Assembly (NCBI GenBank): GCA_028583605.1
Contig: CM053331.1
Coordinates: forward strand, 4,839,008 to 4,903,007
Origin: Dastarcus helophoroides
Taxonomy: Eukaryota; Arthropoda; Insecta; Coleoptera; Bothrideridae
Length of the DNA: 64,000 bases
Direction: 5' to 3'
This document shows, in pieces, positions 44,036 to 54,700 of the stretch. Position 1 is the first letter of the stretch. Each line of letters starts with the position of its first letter. The notes beneath the pieces were generated by a model, which was not told the DNA's origin, ran no database searches, and saw only the letters and a list, made by a program, of their open reading frames with translations. A program made the position numbers and the translations under genes.

Positions 44036-45257
44036 ACTGGACACAGTTCAGGGAGTATCTAACAGCAAACTTGGAAGAACCTGGAGAGATCAACACAAAC
44101 GATGACATCAACGCAGCGGTGGAAAGACTGGAAATCACCATAACAGATTTAATTCTGGCAGCGACCAAAACTTTCCGGCGTAGAGAAGGAAGGGAACCAC
44201 TGCCAAATCACATGGTGAAGCTGATTAAAAGGAAAAATCGTGCCAAGAGAGCAACAGGGACCAATCTGCTAGCAGATAAGGTGGAAGTCAACAGGCTCAT
44301 CCGCGAGCTCAGGTATGAGCTCCGAGAGCACAAAATTTTTATGTTTCAGGAACACCTAAGAAGTTGCAACCTCGAAACTCTATTAGAGCTTTGGCTCTGC
44401 GCCAGAGTGCCTGGCGCAGAGCCAAAGCTCTAAGAGAAGATAGGAAATCTATCCCACCGATACACGGACATCAAGGAATGGCTTACTCAGATCAGGATAA
44501 GGCCGCAGCTTTCGCTGAGACCTTTGAACGACACTGTCAGGCCACACTTGAAGAAGTGCATCTAGACTTCGTAGAGGAGATGGAAGAAGAGGTTCAAGTT
44601 CTTCAGGAGGAAGTGCCTGAAGAAGACGACATCACCCAACCGACTAACGAGGAGGAAATCCAAAGCTTTCTGTCAAGCTAAACGTCCAGGCGGAATTCCA
44701 AACCAAGCTCTGAAGTCTCTTCCGGACCAAGGAAATCACTGCTAAGTCACTTGGTGGAGCTGATTAGAAGAAAAAATCGTACCAGGAAGAGAGCAAGATG
44801 GACCAATCTGCAAGCAGATGAGGCGGAAGTCAACAGGCTCATCTATGAGTTCCGAGAGCACAAAATTTTTAAGTTTCAGAAACACCTAAGAAGTTGCAAC
44901 CTCGAAACTCCATCAGATCTCTGGCGCACAGTCAAAGCTTTAAGAGGAGATAGGAAACCTATCCTATCGATACACGGACCTCAAGGAATGGCTTACTCAG
45001 ATCAGGATAAGGCCGCAGCTTTCGCTGAGACCTTTGAACGACACTGTTAGGCCACACTTGAAGAAGTGGACTTAAACTTCGTAGAGGAGATAGAAGAAGA
45101 GGTTGAAGTTCTTCAGGAGGAAGTGCTTGAAGAAGACGACGTCATCCAACCGACTAACGAGGAGGAAATCCAAAGCTTTCTGCGCAAGCTAAACGTCAAA
45201 AAGTCTTCAGGTCCAGACGGAATTCCAAACCAAGCTCTGAAGTCTCTTCCGGACTAA
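44026..45257 (+). pseudogene. Jockey-type linker between endonuclease and reverse transcriptase, tandemly duplicated
   Basis: Copy 1 (about 44205-44736) and copy 2 (about 44745-45257) align with an offset of 540 bp. Both read LIRRKNR/LIKRKNR, ADKVEVNRLI or ADEAEVNRLI, EHLRSCNLET or KHLRSCNLET, GMAYSDQDKAAAFAETFERH and TNEEEIQSFL. Only copy 2 keeps KSSGPDGIPNQALKSLPD, the entry to the reverse transcriptase domain; copy 1 has a deletion there. Copy 1 also carries the 22-bp palindrome at 44383-44433, which shifts its frame. The duplication arose after or during insertion and is not a normal part of the element. Confidence 0.85.
44383..44433. repeat. Perfect 22-bp inverted repeat with 7-nt loop
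   Basis: The arm 44383-44404 contains AGAGCTTTGGCTCTGCGCCA. It is followed by GAGTGCC and then the exact reverse complement at 44412-44433. The second linker copy lacks the inverted part, so it was created by templated snap-back synthesis after the duplication. Confidence 0.9.
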
Positions 45258-45968
45258 GCTGTCAAATAGTTTGGAGCAATAGTCAATTCCATGTTTAAGT
45301 ATCGGTATTTTCCAACAAGATGAAAGACTGCAAACGTTAACTTCATTCCTAAGCCAAAGGATGGGAAATGTTCACAAAATTATAGGCCAATCAGCCTCTT
45401 ATCCAACTTGGGTAAGGTGGCGGAAAGGATTTTGGGGAAGCGTCTGCAGAATACCATCAGCGATCGCGACTTTATTCCTAAGGAACAATTTGGGTTCCAA
45501 CCTATGCTCTCTTCCTCAGACCAACTGCTGAGAGTGGTTGAAACAATCACTCAACGCCTGAATTGGAACCAGGTAGTTGGAGCTATTTTCTTTAGTATCT
45601 CCAAGGCATTTGACACGGTTTGGCACCAAGGACTAGTCTACAAGATGCACCAGTTTGGAATACCTCTAACAATGGTTCAAATGGTAAGCTCGTTCCTAGG
45701 CCAGCGCTTATTCAGAGCAAAGGTGAGACAGGAACTATCAAACCAGTTTAAGCTACAGTATGGGGTGCCTCAAGGTTCTGCCTTGTTACCTCTGCTGTAT
45801 TATTTGTTCACAGCAGACATCCCGAGAACCAATCCAACAATCGACCACACCTTATTGGCAACTTACGCAGACGACACAGCTTTAGTGGCGTACTGTTACA
45901 GTCCAGAGTTGGTCACCAGACGACTTCTGGAGGCAACAGATAGTTTACTAGATTACTTCGATCAATGA
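45258..45968 (+). pseudogene. Jockey-type reverse transcriptase core
   Basis: 45258-45407 has stops and reads NVNFIPKPKDGKCSQNYRPI. An open frame follows from 45408 (186 codons) with SLGKVAERILGKR-like finger sequence, KEQFGFQPMLSSSDQLLRVV, AIFFSISKAFDTVWHQGL (motif A, where the usual first aspartate is replaced), GVPQGSALLPLLYYLFTADI (motif B) and LATYADDTALVAY (motif C with both catalytic aspartates). A stop at 45966-45968 ends the frame before the thumb. The enzyme would reverse transcribe the element RNA at the nicked target; this copy cannot. Confidence 0.9.
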
Positions 45969-46301
45969 AGAATCCAAGTCAATGTAGACAAGATCCAAGC
46001 AGTCTTTTTCACCCGAAGAAGACTCCAACCGTATGGACATGTAAATGTTCATGTGTAAAACGTCGACTGGAGACTTTAGACAAAGTATCTAGGTGTAATT
46101 CTAGATAAAAGATCTACATTCCAGGCACACATCGATTATGCAGTGTCCAAAGCCAAAATGCTGAAGGGACTGCTGCAAGCGATGATTGGTAGAAATAGTA
46201 ACCTGTCCCCTGGACTTAAAGTGTTACTATACAAATCAATCATAAGACCAACAATGATCTTCGCAGCTATAGCTTAGTCGCAGGAGACAAATAATCAGAT
46301 G
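45969..46301 (+). pseudogene. Reverse transcriptase C-terminal part, copy 1
   Basis: Continues with RIQVNVDKIQAVFFTRR, TKYLGVILDKRSTFQAHIDY, AKMLKGLLQAMIGRNSNLSP and LYKSIIRPTMIFAAIA, broken by several stops. 45999-46301 is repeated at 46899-47201 with an offset of exactly 900 bp. Confidence 0.85.
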
Positions 46302-46898
46302 CCTTTCGGTAACAAGTTCCATAACTTGGAAGTTCTATAGAAAAAAGAGTCTCCATAGACAGAAGTCCTCAGTGTGTCAAGCTGGATGGCACAGGAATTT
46401 GCTGTCTGCGACTGTCTAGTATGCCTCAAGAATCTTGCCCTTGCAGGGATCAATCCTATTAGTTCCTAGTTTCCAAAAGTTCAAACTTTTTTAAAAGTTC
46501 ACATTTTTCTCAAAGTTCGAAAAACCTCCAAAAGTTCAAATTTTTTCCAAGAGTTCCAAAAGTTTGAAAATTTCCCAAGAGGCCAAAAATTTCCCAAGAG
46601 TTCAAAATTTTCTAAAAGATCAAATTTTTCCCAAAAGTTTAAAATTTTTCCAAAAGTTCAAAACTTTCCCAAGAGTTCTAAAATCTCCAAAAGTTTAAAT
46701 TTTTTCCCAAAAGTTCTAAAATCCCCAAAAGTTCAGATTTTTCTCATAAGTTCTAAAATCTCTAACAGTTCAAATGTTTCCCAAAAGTTCGACAATTTCG
46801 CCAAAATTCAAAAATTTTCCAAAAGTTCAAATCTTTCTTAAAAATTTGGATTATTCCCAAAAGTTCAAATAAGTCGAAAATTTTCCAACACATCGAAA
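46302..46898. repeat. Insert between duplicated retrotransposon segments, including TTCCCAAAAGTTC minisatellite
   Basis: 46302-46469 is unrelated to the canonical continuation of the element. 46470-46890 is a degenerate array of CCCAAAAGTTCAAATTTTT units, the same family as the big arrays at 49900-55715. On both sides stands the same 303-bp retrotransposon segment. Confidence 0.8.
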
Positions 46899-47440
46899 GC
46901 AGTCTTTTTCACCCGAAGAAGACTCCAACCGTATGGACATGTAAATGTTCATGTGTAAAACGTCGACTGAAGACTTTAGACAAAGTATTTAGGTGTAATT
47001 CTAGATAAAAGATCTACATTCCAGGCACACATCGATTATGCAGTGTCCAAAGCCAAAATGCTGAAGGGACTGCTGCAAGCGATGACTGGTAGAAATAGTA
47101 ACATGTCCATTTGACTTTAAATGTTACTATACAAATCAATCATAAGACCAACGATGACTTTCGCAGCTATAGCTTAGTCGCAGGAGACAAGTAATCAGAT
47201 GAAGAAACTTCAGGTGTTCCAGAACGTCTTTCTAAGACAAGCCATGGACGCTCCATGGTTAGTGAGAAACAATCAACTTCATAGGGAAGCTTAACTACCT
47301 TTGGTAGGAGATTTTCTTATGGAAATTAATTCCAGGGCGATGGTGAGAGCGACGAACCAACGAACTAGATTGACAGGCAGTGGATTACGATCCAGACATC
47401 CCAACCAGGATTAGGAGACCAAGAATGGTCCTCTAGGCTA
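46899..47440 (+). pseudogene. Reverse transcriptase C-terminal part, copy 2, with the genuine element end
   Basis: Repeats 45999-46301 and then continues with the expected C-terminal sequence KKLQVFQNVFLRQAMDAPWL, VRNNQLHREA, AMVRATNQRTRLTGSG and a stop. The LQxFQN...APWxVRNxQLHRD pattern is typical of Jockey elements. Several in-frame stops are present. Confidence 0.8.
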
Positions 47441-47674
47441 CGACTTCCATTCGGGATTTTTTTGTTTTATTTGACTCTTATGTTTCAGGCAAAACAGCTT
47501 ACAGTAGTGCTCCAGCACTATTGTACTGTTCCGACGGAGGGATTGGGGGCCAAGAGCCCGGCCTGAAGAAGTAGCGGTTTTTAGTCGGTACCCGTAGTTT
47601 GAGCGAAAGTCCGGCAATAACTGGGTCATCTTCCCAGATGTCCTTAACGGATCTTTCCCTATTTTAAAAAAAAA
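47441..47674 (+). other. 3' untranslated region and poly(A) of the Jockey-type element
   Basis: Starts after the C-terminal coding remnant and contains GGGGGCCAAGAGCCCGGCCT and CCCAGATGTCCTTAACGGAT, ending in TTTT then A10. The target duplication follows at once. The minus-strand frame at 47438-47734 is an artefact. Confidence 0.75.
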
Positions 47675-47685
47675 AGTGTAAGGAA
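47675..47685. repeat. Target-site duplication (right) of the Jockey-type element
   Basis: AGTGTAAGGAA, identical to 43633-43643. Confidence 0.85.
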
Positions 47686-48479
47686 CTAAACTTAACTGAC
47701 AATTACAAAACCAAAGTGCTTTTAACGTCCTCAAATATGCAACAAGCGAAGTCGTTAAAAATTCAGCTCATCTGATTGTAGTCGTCCGTATTATTTATCC
47801 AAATTGGATTTCGACGATAACATCACGATATTATAATAACAATCCATTAGGAAGCAAATTAAGCGGTTGAAACTTCGAAATTAATACCCTAGATCTTCAT
47901 ATAATGCCCATTTCGGGGACCACAGGGGTCCCGATAGCTATTTGCGTCAACATTGGAAGTCCCGAACGAAAGAGAATGGAAGTTGAGCCGTTGGCTTCAA
48001 AGATCCTCGTCCTGGACGACTAACAAGCAATCACGTCTGTGCAGGACGTACACTCGCTGATTTAACTTTAATATCCTAAAGCTTGTTAGATACTTTACTA
48101 ACGACGGAAGTTCAAGTGAGGGTTATAGTTATCAGATCCGGTGTCGCATCGTATCTTACCTCTTGTTTACATCTATCGCCTGTTGGATTTTTGTCGAAAA
48201 ATTGAATACATCTGAGGTCGCGTAAAACGATCATAACAAGCAATAATACTTAAAACAGTGCATTACTGAAGTAAAAACTAAAATGAGAAATGATGTTTTG
48301 TTAAAATTCATTGATACGATTACCTAACATAGGACTTATTATAAGTTAGCTGTCTAACCCGTATACTGGGTAGCAAAATTGCGCTCTATCGCGTCAGATG
48401 GCGTTGTTAAATCATTATATTGGGAGCGTGCTAAGTTCGGTAAGATTGTGCGCAATGGCGCTGTCGTCGTCATCAAATC
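47686..48479. other. Unique non-coding sequence
   Basis: No gene supported. A TAGCAAA-...-GGCGTTGT stretch near 48370-48415 resembles the reverse strand at 42185-42240, probably a small worn repeat. Confidence 0.5.
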
Positions 48480-48491
48480 ATTTATTTACAC

Positions 48492-48656
48492 TTTTGATGA
48501 AACGGACTGGTCCTTGGTTATCTTCAAAAATTAAAACACAGAACTTGTCCCCTGAAACCAAGAAAGATTAAAAAACACAACAAAGGTTGCTCTAGGAGCA
48601 ACCTTTGTTGGGTTTTTTAATCTTTCTTGGTTTCAGGGGACAAGTTCTGTGTTTCA
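48492..48656. mobile_element. Hammerhead-bearing element, short near-perfect palindrome with 12-bp target duplication
   Basis: The two arms, each about 70 bp, meet at TTGCTCTAGGAGCAA, so the hammerhead itself is deleted. Both flanks read ATTTATTTACAC (48480-48491 and 48657-48668), exact over 12 bp. The arms are almost identical to each other, which indicates a recent copy or arm correction. Confidence 0.88.
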
Positions 48657-48864
48657 ATTTATTTACACAGAAAATTGAGAAACGTTATTTACTCTTCCTT
48701 GATATAATATTAGTTTAAAAGTATGTGCAACAATTTCCAGGATAAATCGCCTTCTACTAATGAGCCAATCTTGCAAAGTACGTCTCTACCAATTTTCGTG
48801 AAGATCGCTTCAGTAATTAAGCCGTGGAACGCCAACAAACACACTTTCGCATTCACGAGAGATA

Positions 48865-49008
48865 CATACTCTGAAGGTGATAGCTTGGCTATCGAAACCC
48901 GTTAGAGCAACTTCTGTTGTGTTTTTTAATCTTTTTTGGTTTTAGGGGATAAGATTTGCATTTTAATTTTTGAAGATAACCAACGACCAGTTCGTTCCAC
49001 CAAAATGT
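48865..49008 (+). mobile_element. Hammerhead-bearing element, single unit
   Basis: Runs from the hammerhead region (ACUCUGAAGGUGAUAGC...) to the full end CGACCAGTTCGTTCCACCAA. The hammerhead has CUGAAGG (last core A changed) and CCCGUU in place of CGCGUU, so it is probably inactive. A target duplication is not clear. Confidence 0.75.
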
Positions 49009-49104
49009 TCACTAATAAACCGGTGCCCAAATTAAACAAACATCGTTTCACCCAAAAAAAAACACCAACTTAGAAGTACAGATATGAATAAGAAAAAAAA
49101 ACGT

Positions 49105-49190
49105 CTGGTTCACAGGGGAATCGAATACGCGACCTTCGAGTTGTCTGCCTGAAAATATTAACAACCAAAGTACTAATTAACGAGATGCCG
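49105..49190 (-). other. Degenerate tRNA-like sequence
   Basis: On the minus strand a box-A-like TTAGTACTTTGGTTG is followed by GACAACTCGAAGGTCGCG and a box-B-like ATTCGATTCC, and a run of nine T follows about 20 bp later. The acceptor and T stems do not pair properly, so this is a worn tRNA or the head of a tRNA-derived SINE and not a functional tRNA gene. Confidence 0.3.
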
Positions 49191-49199
49191 GGAAAAAAA

Positions 49200-49900
49200 A
49201 CGAATGCTCCTAATTCATTTCCCTCAAAGGGGCTGAAACTAGGTTTAACCAGTTGAATGCTGATTTCCCTTTGCGATATTATCCGTTTCTGGGTTTTGAA
49301 TTATTAGAGAAACTTTCAATACCACCGCGAAAATAACTAGCTTTCCAATATCCCATCATATCCGATACATATTCAATAGGGCAACTACGTGAGACCGCTT
49401 GACATACGACTTCCTTTCGTGTTTCCTTACCGAAATGTCAAGGTGGTGTATCCACCTACCTGTCTCCTTTATATTTTATGAGCAACTACTCCTAGTTCCA
49501 CGCCCGATGGAAATACGTAAAATATTACATCAGGCTTTTCGTCGTATTATAGACGTGACCCAATCCACATTTTTGATGCGGAAAAGCACACGTATCTTCT
49601 AGATTACACGTGTCGCAAGCTATCGAAATATTACCAATTTTCTGACTGGTTTTAATGTACAAAAAACTTTAAAGACAGCCAGAAAAATTAAAAAACTTGT
49701 AATTTAAAAAATTTCCGTCGCCATTACCCTTTTCCCTGATAGATTATCGACTTTACTTTCATCTAGTTTCACAAATGACGTTTGTTACCGTCTTTAGAAA
49801 ACGTTTCTCAAGCGTTAGCCACTATATAACCCTTGCACCCATTTCTTTTCAAAATATTCCATTGTTCGAAATTTCACATTTTTCTTTTACAATTCATTAT
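49200..49900. other. Unique non-coding sequence
   Basis: Nothing supported. The frame at 49399-49602 has no family signature. Confidence 0.5.
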
Positions 49901-51110
49901 TGCTATATCGGTCAATTTTTCATAAAAGTTCCAATTTTTTTCAAAAGATCGTAATTTTTACAAAAGTTTGAAATTTTCCCAAAAGTTCGAAATGTTCCCA
50001 AAAATTCGAAATTTTCCCAAAATTTTGAAATTTTCCCAAAAGTTCGAAATTTTCCCAGAAGATCAAAATTATCCCAAAAGTTCGAAATTTTCTAAAAAAA
50101 AAGTTAAACTTCCAATAAATTTTCCAAAATGTTCTCCAAAAGTTTGAAATTACTCCTCAAAAGTTCGAATATTTCCAAAAGTGAACTCTCAAAAAGGTGC
50201 GAAATGTTCCCAAAAATCAAAAATAAGGCGAAATGTTTCTCCAAAAGTTCGAAATTTTCCCAGAAAGATCGAAATTTATCCCAAAAGTAGTCGAAAATTA
50301 TCCAAAATTCACCAAAAGTTTAAAACTTTTTCAATAAATCAAAATGTTCCCAAAAGTTTGAAATTATCCCAAAAGTTCGAAATATTCCAAAAGTTTGAAA
50401 CTCTCAAAAGGTCGAAATTTTCCCAAAAATTCAAAAAAGTGCGAAATGTTCCCAAAAGTTCGAAATTTTCCCAAAAGTTCGAAATTTTCCCAAAAGATCA
50501 AAATTATCCCAAAAGTTCGAAATTTTCCAAAAAGTTTAAAGCTTTTTCAATAGGTCAAAATTTTTCCGAAAATTCAAAAAAGTGCGAAAAGTTCCCAAAA
50601 GTTTGAAATTATCCCAAAAGTTTGAAATTTTCCCAAAAGATTGAAATTTTCCCAAAAGATCAAAATTATCCCAAAAGTTCGAAATTTTCCAAAAGTTTAA
50701 AACTTTTTCAATAGGTCAAAATTTTTCCAAAAATTCAAAAAAGTGCGAAAAGTTCCCAAAAGTTTGAAATTATTCCAAAAGTTTGAAATTTTCCCAAAAG
50801 ATCAAAATTATCCCAAAAGTTCGAAATTTTCCAAAAGTTTAAAACTTTTTCAATAGGTCAAAATTTTTCCAAAAATTCAAAAAAGTGCGAAATGTTCCCA
50901 AAAGTTTGAAATTATCCCAAAAATTGGAAATATTCCAAAAGTTTGAAACTCCCAAAAGGTCGAAATTTTCCCAAAAATTCAAAAAAGTGCGAAATGTTCC
51001 CAAAAGTTCGAAATTTTCCCAAAAGACTGAAATTTTTCCAAAAGATCGAATTTTTCCCAAAATTCCGTATTTTTTCCGAAATGTTGAAGATTTCTCCAAA
51101 TTTCTAGTCC
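49900..51110. repeat. TTCCCAAAAGTTCGAAA minisatellite, array 1
   Basis: Degenerate 17-20-bp units in tandem. A larger unit of about 150-190 bp is also visible (AAAACTTTTTCAATAGGTCA near 50320, 50540, 50700 and 50840). Open frames rich in KFSQKFEIFPK on plus, and FGKISNFWENF on minus, are repeat translations. Confidence 0.9.
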
Positions 51111-51119
51111 ATTCTTTTT

Positions 51120-51715
51120 TTTTCTGAAAATTTCAATTTAAACTTGAAACCTAAATTTTTATAAGAAGATTCTGACTTTAAGCTTGGCCTTACATAATTT
51201 TGTGAGGCATTATTTTAATTTCTCCATGCAAAATACGTTGTAACAAATTATAGAAAAATGTGAATCTCAGAATTCTCGAAATTTGTCGAAAAAATCCCAA
51301 ATTCCAAACATAATAATGTTTATAGTACTTACTTAAAATATTAAGGAAAAGTCGAAACGATCAAATTTTCTCTGAGAAATGTTGAAATTTTTGAACTGAT
51401 TGAATTTTTCTTAGGGGAGTCGTCATTTTGGGAACAAATGTCAGTTTTCTCTAAAAATTATTTAATCGAAATTTAGAGTTTCTCCTAGAAGTTTCGACTT
51501 TTTTTTCTGACTTTCTAAAATACGGTATACGTAATTTATATGGACAATTTTTTCTATTAAAAAGCTTAAACTATTTTGTAAAGAAAAGTTTAAACGAGAA
51601 AACAATTTAATATTTTTTGTGGAGAAGTTCAAATTTTGAATAACAAAAATCTACGAAATAATCAAAATTTACGATAATCCTTTAGAAAAAGTTGGTATTT
51701 TGAAAAATTTAAAGT
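51120..51715. repeat. Diverged copy of the block at 55911-56890, plus AT-rich filler
   Basis: 51190-51480 shares the order ACATAATTTYGTG, AATACGTWGYAACAAATTATAG, GTCGTCATTTTGRGAA and ATCGAAATTTA with both copies at 55911-56890. Confidence 0.65.
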
Positions 51716-54700
51716 GTTTCCCAACAGTTCTAATTGTTTCCAAAAGTTCAAGCTTTTTTAAAAGTTCACATTTTTCCCAAAGTTCGAAAAAGCTCCAAAA
51801 GTTCAAATTTTTCCCAAGAGTTCCAAGAGTTTGAAAATTTCCCAAAAGTTCAAAAATTTCCCAAGAGTTTACATTGTTCTTAAAAGTTCGGATTTTTCCT
51901 AAAAGTTCAAAATTTTCCCAAAAGTTCCTAATTTTCCCAAAAGTTCAAAATTTTCCCAAGAGTTCCAAAAGTTTGAAAATTTCCCAGTCAAAAATTTCCA
52001 AACAGTTCAAATGTTCCTTAAAAGTTCGAATTTTTCCAAAAAGTTCAAAATTTTCCCAAAAGTTCCAAATTTTTCCAAAAGTTCAAAATGTTCCCAAGGG
52101 TTCTAAAATGTCCAAAAGTTAAAATTTTTCCCACAAGTTATAAAATCTCCAAAAGTTCGAATTTTTCCCAAAAGTTCAACAATTTCCCAAAAATTCAAAA
52201 ATGTTCCGGGTCCAAATTTTTCTTAAAAATTCAAATTTTTCCCAAAAGATCAAAATTGTTCCAAAAGTTCAAAATTTCTAAAAGTTCAAATTTTTCCCAA
52301 AAGGTCGAAAATTTTCCAACATCGAATTTTTCCCAAACGTTCGAAAATTTCCCAAAATTCAAAAAATCCAAAAAGTTTAAACATTTTTCAAGAATTCTTA
52401 TTGTTCCCAAAAGTTCGGACATTTTTAAAAGTTTAAATTTTTTTCCCAAAGTTCGAAAGATATCCAAAAGTTCAAATTTTTCCCAAGAGATAAAATTTGT
52501 TCTAAAAGTTCGAAAATTTCCCAAAAATTCAAAAATTTACCAAGAGATCAAATTTTTCTTAAAAGTTCGAATTTTTCCCGGAAGTTCAAAATTTTTCCGA
52601 AAGTAGTTCAAAATTTTCCGAAAAGTTCAAAATTGTTCCAAGAGTTCTAAAATCTCCAAAAGTTCAAAAATTTTCCAAAAGTTCTAAAATTCCCAAAAAT
52701 TCAAATTTTTCCAAAAAGTTCTAAAATTTCCAAAAGTTCAAATTTTTCCTAAAAATTCGAAAATTTCCCAAAAATTCAAAAATTTTCGAAGAATCAAAAT
52801 TTTTCTTAAAAATTCAAATTCAATTTTTCCAAAGTTCAATTTTTCCAAAAGTTCAAAATTTTCCCAGAGATTCGAAAATTTTTAAAATTTGAATTATTTC
52901 CCAAATGTCGAAATTTTCCAAAAATCACCTCTTTCCAAACATTTGAATTTCCAAAGTTTGAATTTTTCAATTCAAATTTCCCAGAAAATCGACTTTTTAT
53001 ATCTTAAAGTTTTGCATAAATGTGTGGATTTTTTATATTTTTCGCACAAAGATGCAACATTATAGAAATAATCTCAGAATTTTCAACCTTTTTGAAAAAG
53101 TTGGTATTTGGAGAAACTTAAAATTTTTTTCGGTTGTTAGAATTTTTCTTAAAAGTTCAAAAATTTCGCAGTTCAAAAATTTGCCAAAAGTTCAAATGTT
53201 TCCCAAAATATCGAAAATTCTCCAAAACATCATATTTTTCCCAAAAGTTTGAAAATTTCCTAAAAGTTCGAAAAATTCCAAAAAATTTGAAATTTTCCCA
53301 AAAGTTCGAAATTTTCCCAAAAGTTCGAAATTTACCCAAAAGTTTGAAATTTTCACAAAAGTTCGAAATTTTCCCAAAAATTCGACATTTTTCCAAAAGT
53401 TTGACACAATCAAATTTTTCCCAAAAGTTCAAATTTTTCCCATAATTTGAAATTTTCCCTCAAGATCGAATTTCCCATAAAGGTTCAAAAATTACCCAAA
53501 ATTTCAAAAATTTTCCAAAAGTTTAAATTTTTCCCATAAGATCGAAAATTTTCCAAAGCATTAAATTTTTCCCAAAAATTTGAAAATTTGCCGACAAGTT
53601 CGAAAATTTTTTAAAGTTCAAATTTTTCCCAGAAGATCAAAAACTTTCCAACATAAAATTTTTTATAAAAGTCCAAAAACTTCCCACACAATCAAATTTT
53701 TTCAAAAAATTTGAATATTTCCCAGAGGTTCGAAATGATTGTAAAAGATCAAAATTCTGAGGAAAGGTAAAAATTAGCAAAAATTTTTAAAATATTCCAA
53801 AAGTTCAAATTTTTTCCAAAAGATCGATAATTTTCCAACAGATCAATTTTTCCCAAAAGTTCAAAAATTTCCCACAGAATCAAATTTTTCCCAAAAGTAA
53901 AATTTTTCCCATAGATTCGAAATTTTACCACAAGATCAAATTTCCCATGAAGGTTCAAAAATTTCCCGAAATTTCAAAAATGTTCCAAAAGTTTAAATTT
54001 TTCCCAAAAGATCAAACATTTTCCAAAACATTAAATTTTTCCCAAAAATTCGAAAATTTGCCAAAAGTTTGAAAATTTCTTAAAAGTTCAAATTTTTCCC
54101 AGAAGATCGAAAATTCTCCAAAACATCAGATTTTTTCCAAAAGTTCGAATAATTCCCAAAAGTAAAAAAATTTCCCACACAATCAAATTTTTCCCATAGA
54201 TTCGAAATTTTGCCTTAAGATCGAATTTCCCATGAATGTTCAAAAATTTTCCGAAATTTCAAAAATGTTCCAAAAGCTAAATTTTTCCCATAAGATCGAT
54301 CATTTTCCAAAACATTAGAGTTTTCCCAAAAATTCGAAAATGTGCCAAAAGTTCGAATATTTCCCGAAAGTTCAAATTTTTCCCAGAAGATCGAAAGTTC
54401 TCCAAAACAGTTGATTTCTCCCAAAAGATCGAAAATTTCCTCAAAGTTCGAAAATTTCCTCAAAGTTCGAAAAATTCCCAAAAGTTCAAAAATTTCCCAC
54501 ACAATCAAATTTTTCCCGCAAGTAAAATTTTTCCCATAGATTCGAAATTTTCCCACAAGATCGAATTTCCCATGAAGGTTCAAAAATTGCCCGAAATTTC
54601 AAAAATGTTCCAAAAGTTTAAATATTTCCCATAAGATCGAACATTTTCCAAAGCATTAAATGTTTCCCAAAATTTTGAAAATTTTCCAAAACTTCGAAAA

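Larger units (their letters stand above)
43644..47674 (+). mobile_element. 5'-truncated, rearranged Jockey-clade non-LTR retrotransposon
   Basis: The copy begins inside the endonuclease domain, continues through a linker and a reverse transcriptase with the YADD motif, and ends in a 3' untranslated region and an A10 tract (47665-47674). An exact 11-bp duplication AGTGTAAGGAA brackets it, so the whole stretch entered by one target-primed event with the usual 5' truncation. Since then it has gained a 540-bp tandem duplication in the linker, a 300-bp duplication around an insert containing minisatellite, a 22-bp snap-back palindrome and many stops. Clade assignment rests on the protein motifs read by eye. 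Confidence 0.9.

Noticed and set aside
47438..47734. 98-codon minus-strand frame
   Set aside because: Antisense of the Jockey 3' untranslated region and poly(A).
48865..49008. Active hammerhead in this copy
   Set aside because: The core has CUGAAGG and the stem III palindrome is broken (CCCGUU), so only the element, not a ribozyme, is called.
50181..54583. Many open frames of 60-170 codons rich in KFSQKFEIFPKV (plus) or FGKISNFWENFELL (minus)
   Set aside because: They are translations of the TTCCCAAAAGTTCGAAA minisatellite, present on both strands and in overlapping frames, with no domain.
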